35,449 bases of DNA from an uncultured Acidobacteriia bacterium (GTDB lineage Bacteria > Acidobacteriota > Terriglobia > Bryobacterales > Bryobacteraceae). Below the pieces are notes generated by a model. That model was not told the origin of the DNA, did no database searches, and saw only the letters and a program-made list of their open reading frames with translations. Location of the stretch: NCBI GenBank assembly GCA_903828455.1, contig CAIKMJ010000032.1, positions 1 through 35,449 of the forward strand, given 5' to 3'. Positions 8,801-16,249 of this stretch are shown piece by piece. The position numbers and the translations under genes were made by a program. Each line of letters starts with the position of its first letter. The first letter of the stretch is position 1.

Positions 8801-8920
8801 GAATTCCTCCATCGCCTCTGCTGAACGGAATCGCCAACCTGCACCACTGTCGTTCGGATCGTCGAACCTTCCCGCCAGCCACTCAAGGATTGCCTTTTCG
8901 ACGTAGCCGTACTCGGTCAT
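5798..8920 (-). CDS. hsdR: Type I restriction endonuclease, HsdR subunit
   Basis: HsdR cleaves DNA after ATP-driven translocation by the HsdM/HsdS/HsdR complex. With the start at 8920 it has 1040 residues, normal for the family. The N-terminal endonuclease domain shows D146 and the E160-x-K162 pair in PLVVAEYKSF. The motor follows with Walker A GSGKS (to 320) and the DEAH box D413-H416 in LLIDEAHRT; the second RecA domain contains KLLTGFDSP and ARTNRP. The ATG shares one base with the TAA of hsdS (TAATG), which is why this start is preferred over an upstream in-frame ATG at 8968 that would overlap hsdS by 49 bases. The gene appears intact. Confidence 0.96.
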   Translation of the reverse strand: MTEYGYVEKAILEWLAGRFDDPNDSGAGWRFRSAEAMEEFNRDVNEPICDGLLIPALQRINPAVNTEDKARKVVESLRRVLDYPDRQEANRRALDVLRDGLTLVLESGQDAVTVWLVELDPTHQDRNDFTITNQYPVKGIKTAIADSVLLVNGIPLVVAEYKSFVNSGHDWREGVKQVHRYQEEAPGLLTTNVFCVSADEQEFRYGTVAFAAKAEQDVRLQMDQWRPWLSAYPVERMAWNQKGDGADDDPVRKAAVSLMRPFNVLDFLENFVVFETRRGKTTKKIARYQQFEAANDIVDRVLEGKYKRGLIWHTQGSGKSLTMIFTAYKLRRRRQLRNPTVLVVVDRRNLKKQVGDDFDYCDYPTVIRAMGVDDLKDRLRTNYAGTIITTVQCFQSMNDLAPNERDNMILLIDEAHRTQKGKGAGFAMTMRAKLPNAYRFGMTGTPIDKTMVNTHHDFGPVIDGKQERYLSYYGIRRAIMDGATLEVYYKPHYVPVAVEEEPLNVNYEQMCDELEVEDEDERELVKQKEARWKKLLKDERRIKKVIPHLVDHFLKFPDPSGFKAMLVAVDREACGLYKDALDKELESRGLSKEWSEVIISTRQNELPELKRFRYDTDKEEQIIEWYKLSPEQWEAQNRKTFGDDRTKWKQPLKILIVCDKLLTGFDSPITSVMYLDKPIRDHNLLQAIARTNRPMPEREKRNGLIIDYFGVFNDLHKALNFDEDVIEESIINWDKLKELAPIEVGKCLAYFTGIQREDTRDCLMACLRRLADPGIASEFETQFKRMETLWEALSPDECLYDFRYDYSWLTTIYIAHRRRNRRALATHEELSVKTRELIQQHTEFMEIAEKVPVYKIDANYLTKVNQLPTPADRAAELEAALTRELIERNNGGIMHSLLGERLRNAVQEKEQGDAAGLKLLQELRSIVTDLNVAQAEPDRLGLTQRGEYELFTVIRQFAAVKDEALCVRATKAMMSRLNRGQHLPPGWWDTRGGKNKVSQTLQVESWEPDFEPLNLCPVEETEPPFLAAAVDELGRAFGKE

Positions 8921-10200
8921 TACCGAACCTCCGTCACGGTGGAACACCGCACTTTTCCCGTCAAGCACTGTTCCATCAAGCCGCGCTTCAAGTCAGTGAG
9001 AATCGACACCTTAGCTGCCAGCACGTTGATCTCGTCGTCCGCTTTCTCAAGAACGCTGGCGATCCGTTCTTGCTCTTTGACGGGTGGCAGGGGCATCCGA
9101 AATGCCTTCAACTGCGTCTTGTTGATTGACGCAAGATTGGTGGTTTGTTTTGCAATACGAAAGAAGTATCGTCGTCCAATATCGCAACAGATGACGGATT
9201 CGAGAAAACGTGGGTCCAGCCGATCCCGTTTCGCCCGGACGCGAAAAATGTGATTTTGGTGTAGACACGGATCAATCGCGCCCGGCCAGATTGCCCCTCT
9301 GCCCAACTGATCAAGATCGCCGCCTTCGGTCATAAGAATGTCTCCTGCCTCAAGCAGGTAGTTCCCGATGTCATCGGGTCTGACGCGAACCGTCTTGATT
9401 TCATCGAGTCTCAGGAAGCCAGACTGGACGTTAGCAACGCGCAAATATGGCAATTCAACGGTCGGCTGTCCAGTCAAATCTTTGCCTAGCGTGACACCCG
9501 AACCGATGGTCGCGACGGCATCCAATCGCGTAATTTCCCATTCGGAAGGAAATCTCCCAAGTTCTGTAGCTCTCAATTCCGACGGGTCGCGCACCTGCCC
9601 TTTCGGGTCTATACCGCGAAACACAAGCATTTGGAGGATGCCTTGTCGGAGTCGCTTCGCCTGAGAGAGAGTTTCACGAGCGCATTCGAGGGCGGCATCG
9701 GCAGCGTCGAGGACTTTCGCTATAGCCGCTTGCTCTTCCGGTGGAGGAACAGCTACGCGTAGCTGTCGAAAGTGTTTGGCTGTGACCGCATCAAAAGTCG
9801 TCCCTTGACCGACTCGTTGAAGTGCAATTCGCCAATGCTGAAGAGCCTGATAGAGAAAAGCGGGTTCAATATCACCGGGTTGAAGTGCCGCCAAGCCCCT
9901 TCCGATGGCGTAGTCCCGGTCTGCTCTGTTGATTTCGCCCACGGGCGCACGAACACTAATTAAAATGGACCCGGTTGGCGCTACTTTAGGCGCTTTCGTA
10001 CACCAGTTTTCAGGGCACGGCACATGGTCACCAAATTCGGCATTCCCCTGCAAGAACGGAAGCCCGTCGCCCCTTTGATTGCAATATTCTGACGATGGTG
10101 ACTGTCCGGCGATCACGGTCGCTAGGTTGCTAAAATCGCGCACACTCCAGCCGACCGGAGTTCTAACAGTTTCGGGAAATTCAGTCCAGCGTAGAGCCAT
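8920..10200 (-). CDS. hsdS: Type I restriction-modification specificity subunit HsdS
   Basis: HsdS chooses the bipartite DNA target for both methylation and cleavage. The 426 residues contain two target recognition domains (about 15-155 and 225-385), each followed by a conserved helical spacer. The first ends with LRVAVPPPEEQAAIAKVLDAAD and the second with the matching PLPPVKEQERIASVLEKAD, so the internal duplication is plain. The helical segments set the spacing between half-sites. The target sequence cannot be read from the protein by eye. The start is 6 bases after the hsdM stop, and the stop overlaps the hsdR start. Confidence 0.95.
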   Translation of the reverse strand: MALRWTEFPETVRTPVGWSVRDFSNLATVIAGQSPSSEYCNQRGDGLPFLQGNAEFGDHVPCPENWCTKAPKVAPTGSILISVRAPVGEINRADRDYAIGRGLAALQPGDIEPAFLYQALQHWRIALQRVGQGTTFDAVTAKHFRQLRVAVPPPEEQAAIAKVLDAADAALECARETLSQAKRLRQGILQMLVFRGIDPKGQVRDPSELRATELGRFPSEWEITRLDAVATIGSGVTLGKDLTGQPTVELPYLRVANVQSGFLRLDEIKTVRVRPDDIGNYLLEAGDILMTEGGDLDQLGRGAIWPGAIDPCLHQNHIFRVRAKRDRLDPRFLESVICCDIGRRYFFRIAKQTTNLASINKTQLKAFRMPLPPVKEQERIASVLEKADDEINVLAAKVSILTDLKRGLMEQCLTGKVRCSTVTEVR

Positions 10201-10206
10201 CTGTTA

Positions 10207-12225
10207 TTAACCCGCGAGTCCTAAGTCAGCCAATAGAGCACGAAGTTGTTTCTCGGCTTTCTGCTGGTCCAGCGATGCGGATACTAGCGCTGTCAAAGTC
10301 TTGGAAACCTCAATCGGCTGCTCCGGCTCGAAAGTATCGACGTAACGCGGGATGTTCAAGTTGAATTCGTTATCCTCGATCTCATCCATTCCCGCGACCC
10401 TCGCGTGCTTTGCCAGTTCACTCGGATCGGAGTAAATGTTATGCAGTTCGTCGGCAGTGTCTACGAGTGACTGATGGTCTTCTGCCGCCTTCCTCCGCGC
10501 TGCGGCAATTTCTTCGTCCCGCTTCGCCAGTTCCCGCAAAGGACGTTCCATCGCTGCCTGTAGCTTCTTGTGATCGGATTCCAGTGCTTTGCGCTCCGAC
10601 TTTGAAGCGGCCATAACTTTTTGTGCCATGTCGGCAAGTGCGGCCTGAAGTTCGGTCACTTTTTTTCGAGACGGCTCGTACTCTGCAGCAATTCGTGAAC
10701 ATTCTTCGATTTCGACTCGCGTCACTTCGGCCTGAAGCCGGTCGCGATGCAGCTTGGTTAATTCTTCGGCCCTTGCTGCATCTCCATAGGCATGGTAGTG
10801 GACCAGAATTCGCATCACGTCTTGAGGGCGTAGCTGATTCTTGCTGGACAGTTCACGGTAATGCCGAGCGGCATAAATGAATAACACCTTTTCACGACGT
10901 TCTTCTTGTCGGTCCTTGTTCATTAGCAGTAAGCACGCGGGAACGCCAGCGCCGTAAAAGATATTCAGAGGCAGAGCGATTACCGCATCCAAGAACTTGG
11001 AGTCCAAGATTCCTTTGCGAATAAGGTATTCATCATCGGCTTTCCGTCGGCGAATTTTCGGGTTGCCGCTCTTATCAAATTCACCAGTCTCTTCTTCGAC
11101 TTCAGGTTGCCCCCGAAAGAGCACGCCTTGTGGACAAACCACTCCACACCGTCCGTCAGTCTTTGTCGAAGCTAGAATGTGCTGGATAAACGCATAGTCG
11201 CCGTTACTGAGTGGTGGGGTACCAAAAACAAATCGATTGTACGGGTCAGTATAGCCGTCTTTGCTGATGCTCTTTTTCTGCTTCTTCGCTTCTTCTTCGG
11301 TCTGAAGCTCTTCCGGCAGCCACCAGTATTCGTTGCTAAACGGGAAATTGGCGATTACCATGTCGAACAGGCGCACGCCGCCCTTTGGGTCCAAAAACTG
11401 CGGCTCAGTGATCGTGGACTTGCCGCCCTTGATCTCCGCCTCAAGGCCGTGGAGGATTACGTTAATCTTCGCGATGGCGTAGGTCTGCCAATTCATTTCC
11501 TGACCGAAGCACTGAATCAGGTTTGGCTTGTGGCCGCGCTCTTTCAGAAAGTCGGCAGAATGAACCAACATTCCACCGGAGCCGCAGGTAGGATCGTAAA
11601 TGGTCTCGCCCGGTATCGGTTCGAGGCAACGGATGAGAATGTCTACTACCTCCGGCGGCGTGAAGAACTCTCCGGCTTTGGCCCCCGCGTCGTCCGCGAA
11701 CATTTTGATGAGGTATTCATACGCGCGGCCAAGGATGTCCGGCTCAACGTTGGCGTTTGACAGGTTCCTTCCATTAAAGTGCTGGATCAGGGCGTGGACC
11801 ACCGCGTTCTTGATGAGTTTGTCAGTGCCATCCGGCGCTGCTTGATTCCAATCGACGGTGAAGACGCCCTTCAACTCCGGGTTTGCAGCCGCAATATTTC
11901 GCGTCGCGGCAGTTAGCACTTGCCCGATGTTCTCGGCAACAGCCTGAACGTCGTGCCAGTGCGACCCTTCTGGCATATTGAATCGATGGACATGGGCGGT
12001 TGCGCGGAGAGCTTGCCGTTGCTTTTCATTCAGAGTCCGGCCAAATTCCGTTTCTTTTTCCCGGATGACCTCATCGGCTTCGTAGTCCCACTGGTCGGAG
12101 AGCCGCTTGAAGAACAGTAGGGTGAGGATGTACGTCTTGTAGTCCTGTCCGGCGGTCTTGCCGCGCAGAATGTTGGCCGCGCCCCACAGGTACGTTTCAA
12201 GTTCTTGTTGGGTCAGTTTCGGCAT
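10207..12225 (-). CDS. hsdM: Type I restriction-modification methyltransferase HsdM
   Basis: HsdM is the N6-adenine methylase of the type I complex. The N-terminal HsdM domain (about 5-150) starts QQELETYLWGAANILRG. The catalytic domain has FFTP at 187-190, the SAM motif DPTCGSGG at 211-218 and motif IV at 293-296, written N-F-P-F where the usual form is N-P-P-F/Y. At 672 residues it is longer than the common 500 or so. The extra length includes a charged, probably coiled-coil region at about 490-620 and a tail (about 625-672) resembling the helical end of HsdM. It is the first gene of the operon. A TACAAT in minus-strand sense at 12276-12281 could be a -10 box, but no convincing -35 is seen. 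Confidence 0.95.
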   Translation of the reverse strand: MPKLTQQELETYLWGAANILRGKTAGQDYKTYILTLLFFKRLSDQWDYEADEVIREKETEFGRTLNEKQRQALRATAHVHRFNMPEGSHWHDVQAVAENIGQVLTAATRNIAAANPELKGVFTVDWNQAAPDGTDKLIKNAVVHALIQHFNGRNLSNANVEPDILGRAYEYLIKMFADDAGAKAGEFFTPPEVVDILIRCLEPIPGETIYDPTCGSGGMLVHSADFLKERGHKPNLIQCFGQEMNWQTYAIAKINVILHGLEAEIKGGKSTITEPQFLDPKGGVRLFDMVIANFPFSNEYWWLPEELQTEEEAKKQKKSISKDGYTDPYNRFVFGTPPLSNGDYAFIQHILASTKTDGRCGVVCPQGVLFRGQPEVEEETGEFDKSGNPKIRRRKADDEYLIRKGILDSKFLDAVIALPLNIFYGAGVPACLLLMNKDRQEERREKVLFIYAARHYRELSSKNQLRPQDVMRILVHYHAYGDAARAEELTKLHRDRLQAEVTRVEIEECSRIAAEYEPSRKKVTELQAALADMAQKVMAASKSERKALESDHKKLQAAMERPLRELAKRDEEIAAARRKAAEDHQSLVDTADELHNIYSDPSELAKHARVAGMDEIEDNEFNLNIPRYVDTFEPEQPIEVSKTLTALVSASLDQQKAEKQLRALLADLGLAG

Positions 12226-12364
12226 GGCTCCGCCCTGCGGTGCGTGATGGTAAATTCGGTCATCTTACAGATGGAATTGTACCGCCAGCGCACTGGTCGG
12301 GTCGGCCCTAAATGATTGGTGGGGCGCTACTTGAAGGGGGGAGGGCAGAGCGTGGAGTTTTGGG

Positions 12365-13282
12365 TTAACGGATAGGAAGACCGCTGTGGGCCTTCGTGGA
12401 GTCGTCGTGCAGAGTGACGAGAGGAAGCAATCGGGGCAGAATGATCTCGTTCCCGACCGTGGTGATGTATCGGCAGGTGCCGTACTGAGCGGACTCGGCG
12501 GAATAGGCTTCGAGCCATGCCGCAAAGTATTCTTCTTCTTCAGCGTTATTGAACGGGAAGAAGCACTCGGGAGAGATGAGGCCGCAGCGTTTGGGCTTCG
12601 GAGTCAGACGAGCACGGAAGCACGATTGAACGTGACAGAGTTCCTGAAACATAGCGTCGGCAGCGACAGCAGCGCACACGGCGTCAAACGACTCGTCAAC
12701 TGATTCGTAGGCGAGGTGTGTGGTTATCAGTCTCAAGCCCGAATGCGTGCGGTAGATGCGGATGCTCCAGTTTTCCCTGTGCGCCCATCCCGTTATCTTC
12801 GCTACCGATGACGCAGTTTGGGCCTCGACCGGCACGCCCGACTCCAAGTCGAAGTCAATGTCGACGACCATCATTGCCGATGTGTTCAATACTTCAAAGC
12901 CAGCCTTTGAACGGGTGATGACGTATTCCAGTCGGCCATGGTTGTTCTCCAGCTTATCGACGATAGCCTCTCTCTCGTACACGTTGTACTCGTTGGACGG
13001 CTCCGAAATGTGGTCGGTACCCATTCGGTGTTCGATAGTGGTTTCGGTCATGGCGAAGCCGTCAAGTATTCTGCCGACATAGAAGCTGTCTGTCAGTTGT
13101 TGTTTGACAGTCTTTCCATAGAAGTGGCGACTGTTCTGCTTGATGAAGAAGTCATCGAGGTCATCGTTGCCTACGAGGTCGTGCAGAGTGCGGGTTGGGC
13201 TGCTGTGCTTTGTATCGGCTTGCCGTCGTACTAACTTTTCAAAGAAGTCGTGTGTATCGTCTACTTGGGTGGTTGAATTCAT
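12365..13282 (-). CDS. Conserved-looking protein of unknown function
   Basis: The 305-residue protein is not recognised. The middle part has features of a catalytic or binding domain: a D-x-D-x-D strand (MVVDIDFDLE, about 140-149), then IRIYRTHSGLRLITTH (about 174-189) and CFRARLTPKPKRCG. The order of an acidic strand followed by a THSG strand recalls archaeo-eukaryotic primase-polymerase folds, but the match is weak and the usual histidine motif is not clear. It lies downstream of the ribbon-helix-helix and coiled-coil genes on the same strand and 139 bases upstream of hsdM, and may belong to the island's replication/regulation module. The ATG at 13282 is the only good start seen. Confidence 0.7.
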   Translation of the reverse strand: MNSTTQVDDTHDFFEKLVRRQADTKHSSPTRTLHDLVGNDDLDDFFIKQNSRHFYGKTVKQQLTDSFYVGRILDGFAMTETTIEHRMGTDHISEPSNEYNVYEREAIVDKLENNHGRLEYVITRSKAGFEVLNTSAMMVVDIDFDLESGVPVEAQTASSVAKITGWAHRENWSIRIYRTHSGLRLITTHLAYESVDESFDAVCAAVAADAMFQELCHVQSCFRARLTPKPKRCGLISPECFFPFNNAEEEEYFAAWLEAYSAESAQYGTCRYITTVGNEIILPRLLPLVTLHDDSTKAHSGLPIR

Positions 13283-13394
13283 ATTTGTAAGGGTTGAGGG
13301 CCGCAGGGCTGTTGTGACTTGCGACCCCTATATTCACCGTCTCACGAATCGGCGTTTTGTCAAATCGTCCGGTGCGCCGGGCGGCTGGAGCGGC

Positions 13395-13577
13395 TTATCG
13401 TCCGTGCTGATGGAGTCCTAGTCCCGACCCTGCAATCGGGTTTAACGCTTTGCAAATAGCAGTGCGGATGTACTGAGTACGGGTCATGTGGAAGTTGTAC
13501 GCTGCTGCGTCGATCTGGTCCACAAGACCGCTTGGTAGGCGGAAGAAGATAGCGTAATCGTTTTTGGGCTGTTTCAT
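13395..13577 (-). CDS. Small ribbon-helix-helix-like protein
   Basis: The 60-residue protein reads AIFFRLPSGLVDQIDAAAYNFHMTRTQYIRTAICKAL, the strand-helix-turn-helix pattern of CopG/Arc-type repressors. The strand that would enter the major groove is AIFFRLPS, and the second helix begins with T-R-T-Q-Y. The gene begins 14 bases after the stop of the coiled-coil gene on the same strand, so the two should be one transcript. It is a candidate for the factor that binds the repeated operator-like sequences at 13793 and 15112, but it could equally control copy number or partition. It resembles the 20249-20431 product only in fold. Confidence 0.7.
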   Translation of the reverse strand: MKQPKNDYAIFFRLPSGLVDQIDAAAYNFHMTRTQYIRTAICKALNPIAGSGLGLHQHGR

Positions 13578-13591
13578 ATATCTAGTTCCGT

Positions 13592-13777
13592 CTATCGGGA
13601 TATCCGGTTGAGCATATGCAGCCGGGCAATTTCTTCTTCAGCCTCTTGACGGGCCTGTCTGCGGACTTCATTGACGATCTGTTCTCTGAGGACCGCTCGG
13701 TACTCTCGTTCTCGGATCGAATCGAGGTCGAGTTGTTTCTCTAGTTCTGCTCTCAATTTGTCAAAATTCCAATTCAT
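13592..13777 (-). CDS. Small charged coiled-coil protein
   Basis: The product is about 61 residues, almost entirely charged and helical (LRAELEKQLDLDSIRERE, then VRRQARQEAEEEIARLH). It probably forms a coiled coil and may be an oligomerisation or accessory factor; no family is recognised. The start at 13777 is chosen because AGAGGG sits 7 bases upstream of it. The in-frame ATG at 13798 lacks a ribosome site and would run into the operator-like repeat. It is the first gene of a short minus-strand unit with the ribbon-helix-helix gene and perhaps the 12365-13282 gene. Confidence 0.6.
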   Translation of the reverse strand: MNWNFDKLRAELEKQLDLDSIREREYRAVLREQIVNEVRRQARQEAEEEIARLHMLNRISR

Positions 13778-13792
13778 TGTATTTCCCTCTGA

Positions 13793-13813
13793 AGCCATCG
13801 GTTGATAGCTATT
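13793..13813. promoter_or_regulatory. Operator-like repeat, copy 1
   Basis: This 21-base segment contains ATCGGTTGATAGCTATT and matches 15112-15132 with only two differences. It lies 16 bases upstream of the chosen start of the coiled-coil gene, just beyond its ribosome site, where an operator or promoter would be. The symmetry (AGCCATCGG-TT-GATAGCT) is imperfect here and perfect in the other copy. Confidence 0.6.
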
Positions 13814-13857
13814 GCTATTTAGAAAGACGCGACTTTTGAGGTTGGTGAGGGATGTAC

Positions 13858-15111
13858 CTATGCGGCTCGTCGGTCAGATGCAAGACTGCTGTTACCGAGA
13901 CACTCGTGAGCCAATTGATTACTGTGTATTAGTGTCCTTGCATTTTCCGCTACCTGACGACCGTGATAGTAGAGTGCGTCGCGAACCTGTTTGGGTGGCA
14001 ATGCCAACCGCGCAGCGATCTCCGCTCCAGTCAATGTCGGTTCACGTTTGTGAAGGTCGAGGACCGCGATGGTATCCGGCGACGGCTTCCTTCCCTTCTT
14101 CGCTCCAGTCGCCGTGCTTGGCCGCTTACGCTTCCTCCTGATCCACGTTTGCGGTGTAGCCTTGATCGCTCGTGTCAGGGTCCACAGGGCATAGTTGCCG
14201 CCCGGTCGCTTCTCTTCAAATTTTGAACGGCGCAGACCGGAGCGCATAAAGAGACGGTACATCTGTTCGATTCGGTGGCAGCAATAGAATGCCAATTTGC
14301 ACGCCAGCGCGAAATCGTCTTCGCTCCGGGTGTGGTTTCGTCGTCCGCCGTTCCAGTATCGCCGGGCCACGGGATCGCGTATCATTACGCCCAAGACAAC
14401 TGCGTCAGGCAGCGCCGGTTGTCTCGTGGCTGGAAATGCGTCAGGCCACGCGGAGAATTCGCTGGAAGGCGCGTGTGAGGCAACAGAGACCGTCTCGTGA
14501 TCGTCTTCTGCCAGCGCCGCCAACAGGAAGTCTGGCAGTTCGGCCACTGACTGTTCGTCCGGGCTGTACTCATCGGGAAAGTGATAGTAGCCACCACTGA
14601 GATGGCGGGAGCCAGCCGCGCACGCATAGCCGCCAGCGGCGCGAACGTCCAGCCCCGGAAGAATGTCGACGCTGGTGCGAATTAAGGCTTCAGATGGTGT
14701 TTTGAAGAAGAGATGCCGGGAACCGTTTCCTCTGCCAGTGAGAACTTCGACAGTGAAGGGAATGCGCTTGCCGTGGCCGATCTCCAAATATTCGAGGATG
14801 AGCCACCCATTTTCGTTTGGCCGCACGTCCACATCGAGGGCGATTGTGAGCGGACCCGTCATGACGCCATAGTTTGCGTGGTCGTAGCGACGGAACCACT
14901 GTCGGATGCGTTCGGGATCGGTTGTAGCTTTCTGTCTGTAGCCACGCAAACGGGGATGTTTGCCGGGCTTGGGGCATTCCTGCCCAAGACGGCACTCGCA
15001 CGTTAGAATGCCGGGGGTGCGCTCTACGATGCCGTACAGCGGAAATATTGGTCCCAATGATCGGCTCAACAGGATTTGTGCTTCTCTTTCTTCTCTGGTC
15101 AGTTTTGTCAT
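13858..15111 (-). CDS. Bifunctional primase-polymerase (AEP) with HTH C-terminus
   Basis: The N-terminal domain is the Prim-Pol family found on plasmids, phages and integrative elements. It has the cysteine/GKHP segment C38-x-C40 and C46 to PGKHP (about 49-53), the catalytic D93-x-D95 in LALDVDV, the histidine motif GRGNGSRHLFF (H133) and D155 in GLDVRAAGGY. It would make primers or fill DNA for the element's own replication. No helicase domain follows. Instead there is a basic linker (about 315-340) and a helix-turn-helix segment (LTGAEIAARLALPPKQVRDALYY) that may recognise an origin. The start is uncertain. ATG 15111 is used because the frame upstream of it is an inverted repeat; ATG 15159 would add 16 residues translated from that repeat. 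Confidence 0.88.
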   Translation of the reverse strand: MTKLTREEREAQILLSRSLGPIFPLYGIVERTPGILTCECRLGQECPKPGKHPRLRGYRQKATTDPERIRQWFRRYDHANYGVMTGPLTIALDVDVRPNENGWLILEYLEIGHGKRIPFTVEVLTGRGNGSRHLFFKTPSEALIRTSVDILPGLDVRAAGGYACAAGSRHLSGGYYHFPDEYSPDEQSVAELPDFLLAALAEDDHETVSVASHAPSSEFSAWPDAFPATRQPALPDAVVLGVMIRDPVARRYWNGGRRNHTRSEDDFALACKLAFYCCHRIEQMYRLFMRSGLRRSKFEEKRPGGNYALWTLTRAIKATPQTWIRRKRKRPSTATGAKKGRKPSPDTIAVLDLHKREPTLTGAEIAARLALPPKQVRDALYYHGRQVAENARTLIHSNQLAHECLGNSSLASDRRAA

Positions 15112-15132
15112 AGCTATCGGTCGATAGCTATT
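15111..15132. promoter_or_regulatory. Operator-like perfect inverted repeat, copy 2
   Basis: TAGCTATCG at 15111-15119 and CGATAGCTA at 15122-15130 are perfect inverted arms around a 2-base centre. The block matches the sequence at 13793-13813. It abuts the primase start codon, so a bound protein would block transcription or initiation of that gene, and it lies in the divergent region that also serves the recombinase at 15253. Confidence 0.7.
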
Positions 15133-15226
15133 TATTTGCGGCGATGGTTTTGGATGCATCGTCGCGCGGTGACCGCGACCAAGATCGGGTCTTGATATTC
15201 CCCGGTTTTTCAGGCATTATTACTTA

Positions 15227-15244
15227 TGAGAATGTACCTTCTCA
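15227..15244. promoter_or_regulatory. Inverted repeat upstream of second recombinase
   Basis: TGAGAA and TTCTCA form perfect 6-base arms separated by 6 bases, and the flanks are AT-rich. The site ends 8 bases before ATG 15253 and is unrelated to the 15111 repeat. It could be an operator for the recombinase gene, which has no visible Shine-Dalgarno sequence. Confidence 0.45.
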
Positions 15245-15252
15245 ATACCTAA

Positions 15253-16233
15253 ATGACGCCCCGCCTAGCCATCGTCCGACCCTTGTCGCCTGTGACATCC
15301 GCCCTACTGCCGCGAGATCGCCACCCGATGCACGTCTATATTGACCGTCTTGGAGATGGCTCCCGGCGAACGATGCGTGGGGCGCTGGATGGCATCGCGG
15401 CATTCTTGACGGACGGCAAGTCTGACGCAGAGGCATACCCGTGGGCGACGCTGCGCTATTGCGACAGCGCCAAAGTTAAGGTGGAGTTGATCGCGAGGTA
15501 CAAGCCGTCAACGGCGAACAAAGCTCTGGCTGCGCTGCGCGGGGTTTTGCAGGAATGCTGGCGTCTCGGCTACATGAGCGCCGAAGACTATCACGCAGCC
15601 GTGGACGTTAAGACGATCAAGTCTCACACGCTTCCTCGCGGTCGCGCGTTGGCATCTGGAGAGATCGCCGCGCTGATGGGGGCTTGTGGTCGTGACAGTT
15701 CATCCGCTGGCTCTCGCGATGCCGCCCTGATTGCAGTCCTGTATGGAGCCGGATTGCGCCGGTCGGAGGCCGTGGCGCTCGATATATCGGACTACAACGA
15801 CGAAACAGGCGAACTGGCGATTCGTGGCGCAAAGGGTCGAAAGGATCGCCTTGCCTACGCGACCAATGGCTCGTCCGCTGCCTTGGGAGACTGGATTGGA
15901 GTTCGTGGCAGGGATAGCGGAGCGCTCTTCTGCAACATCAACAAAGGTGGGAGAATCACGATCCGCCGCATGACCGATCAAGCCGTCCTCCACATCCTGC
16001 GGAAGCGTGCGTCCGAAGCCGGTGTTTCGTCCTTTTCGCCGCACGACTGCCGTCGCAGTTTTATCAGCGATCTTCTCGATGCCGGTGCGGATATCTCCAC
16101 GGTGCAACAGTTAGCGGGACACTCCAACATTCAGACGACCGCCCGGTATGACCGGCGCGGAGAAGTCACCAAGCAAAAAGCAGCACGGCTCCTGCACGTT
16201 CCTTACACGAAGCGTCCGCCCCTGAATCACTGA
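15253..16233 (+). CDS. Second tyrosine recombinase (XerC/D-like)
   Basis: This is a compact 326-residue tyrosine recombinase with all catalytic residues: R169 in GAGLRRSEA, a lysine at 194 or 197 in RGAKGRKDR, H264 and R267 in SPHDCRRSF, H290 in LAGHSNIQTTARY and the nucleophile Y299. A SAM-like core-binding domain occupies about 25-120. It is only distantly similar to the integrase at 3255, being shorter and lacking the cysteine-rich N-terminus and the tail. It is divergent from the primase and followed after 16 bases by the PD-(D/E)XK gene. It may be the integrase of a second, nested element, a dimer-resolution enzyme, or an enzyme acting on the repeats to its right. The start is the only ATG before the core domain apart from 15328. 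Confidence 0.93.
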   Translation: MTPRLAIVRPLSPVTSALLPRDRHPMHVYIDRLGDGSRRTMRGALDGIAAFLTDGKSDAEAYPWATLRYCDSAKVKVELIARYKPSTANKALAALRGVLQECWRLGYMSAEDYHAAVDVKTIKSHTLPRGRALASGEIAALMGACGRDSSSAGSRDAALIAVLYGAGLRRSEAVALDISDYNDETGELAIRGAKGRKDRLAYATNGSSAALGDWIGVRGRDSGALFCNINKGGRITIRRMTDQAVLHILRKRASEAGVSSFSPHDCRRSFISDLLDAGADISTVQQLAGHSNIQTTARYDRRGEVTKQKAARLLHVPYTKRPPLNH

Positions 16234-16249
16234 TCGCCGTGAGCGTAGG

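Noticed and set aside
8920-8968. Longer hsdR start at 8968
   Set aside because: It would overlap hsdS by 49 bases; the TAATG overlap at 8918-8922 gives a coupled start with normal family length.
13320-13370. Promoter with TTGACA in minus-strand sense upstream of the 12365-13282 gene
   Set aside because: The only -10-like sequence is at a spacing far from 17 bases, so it is not supported.
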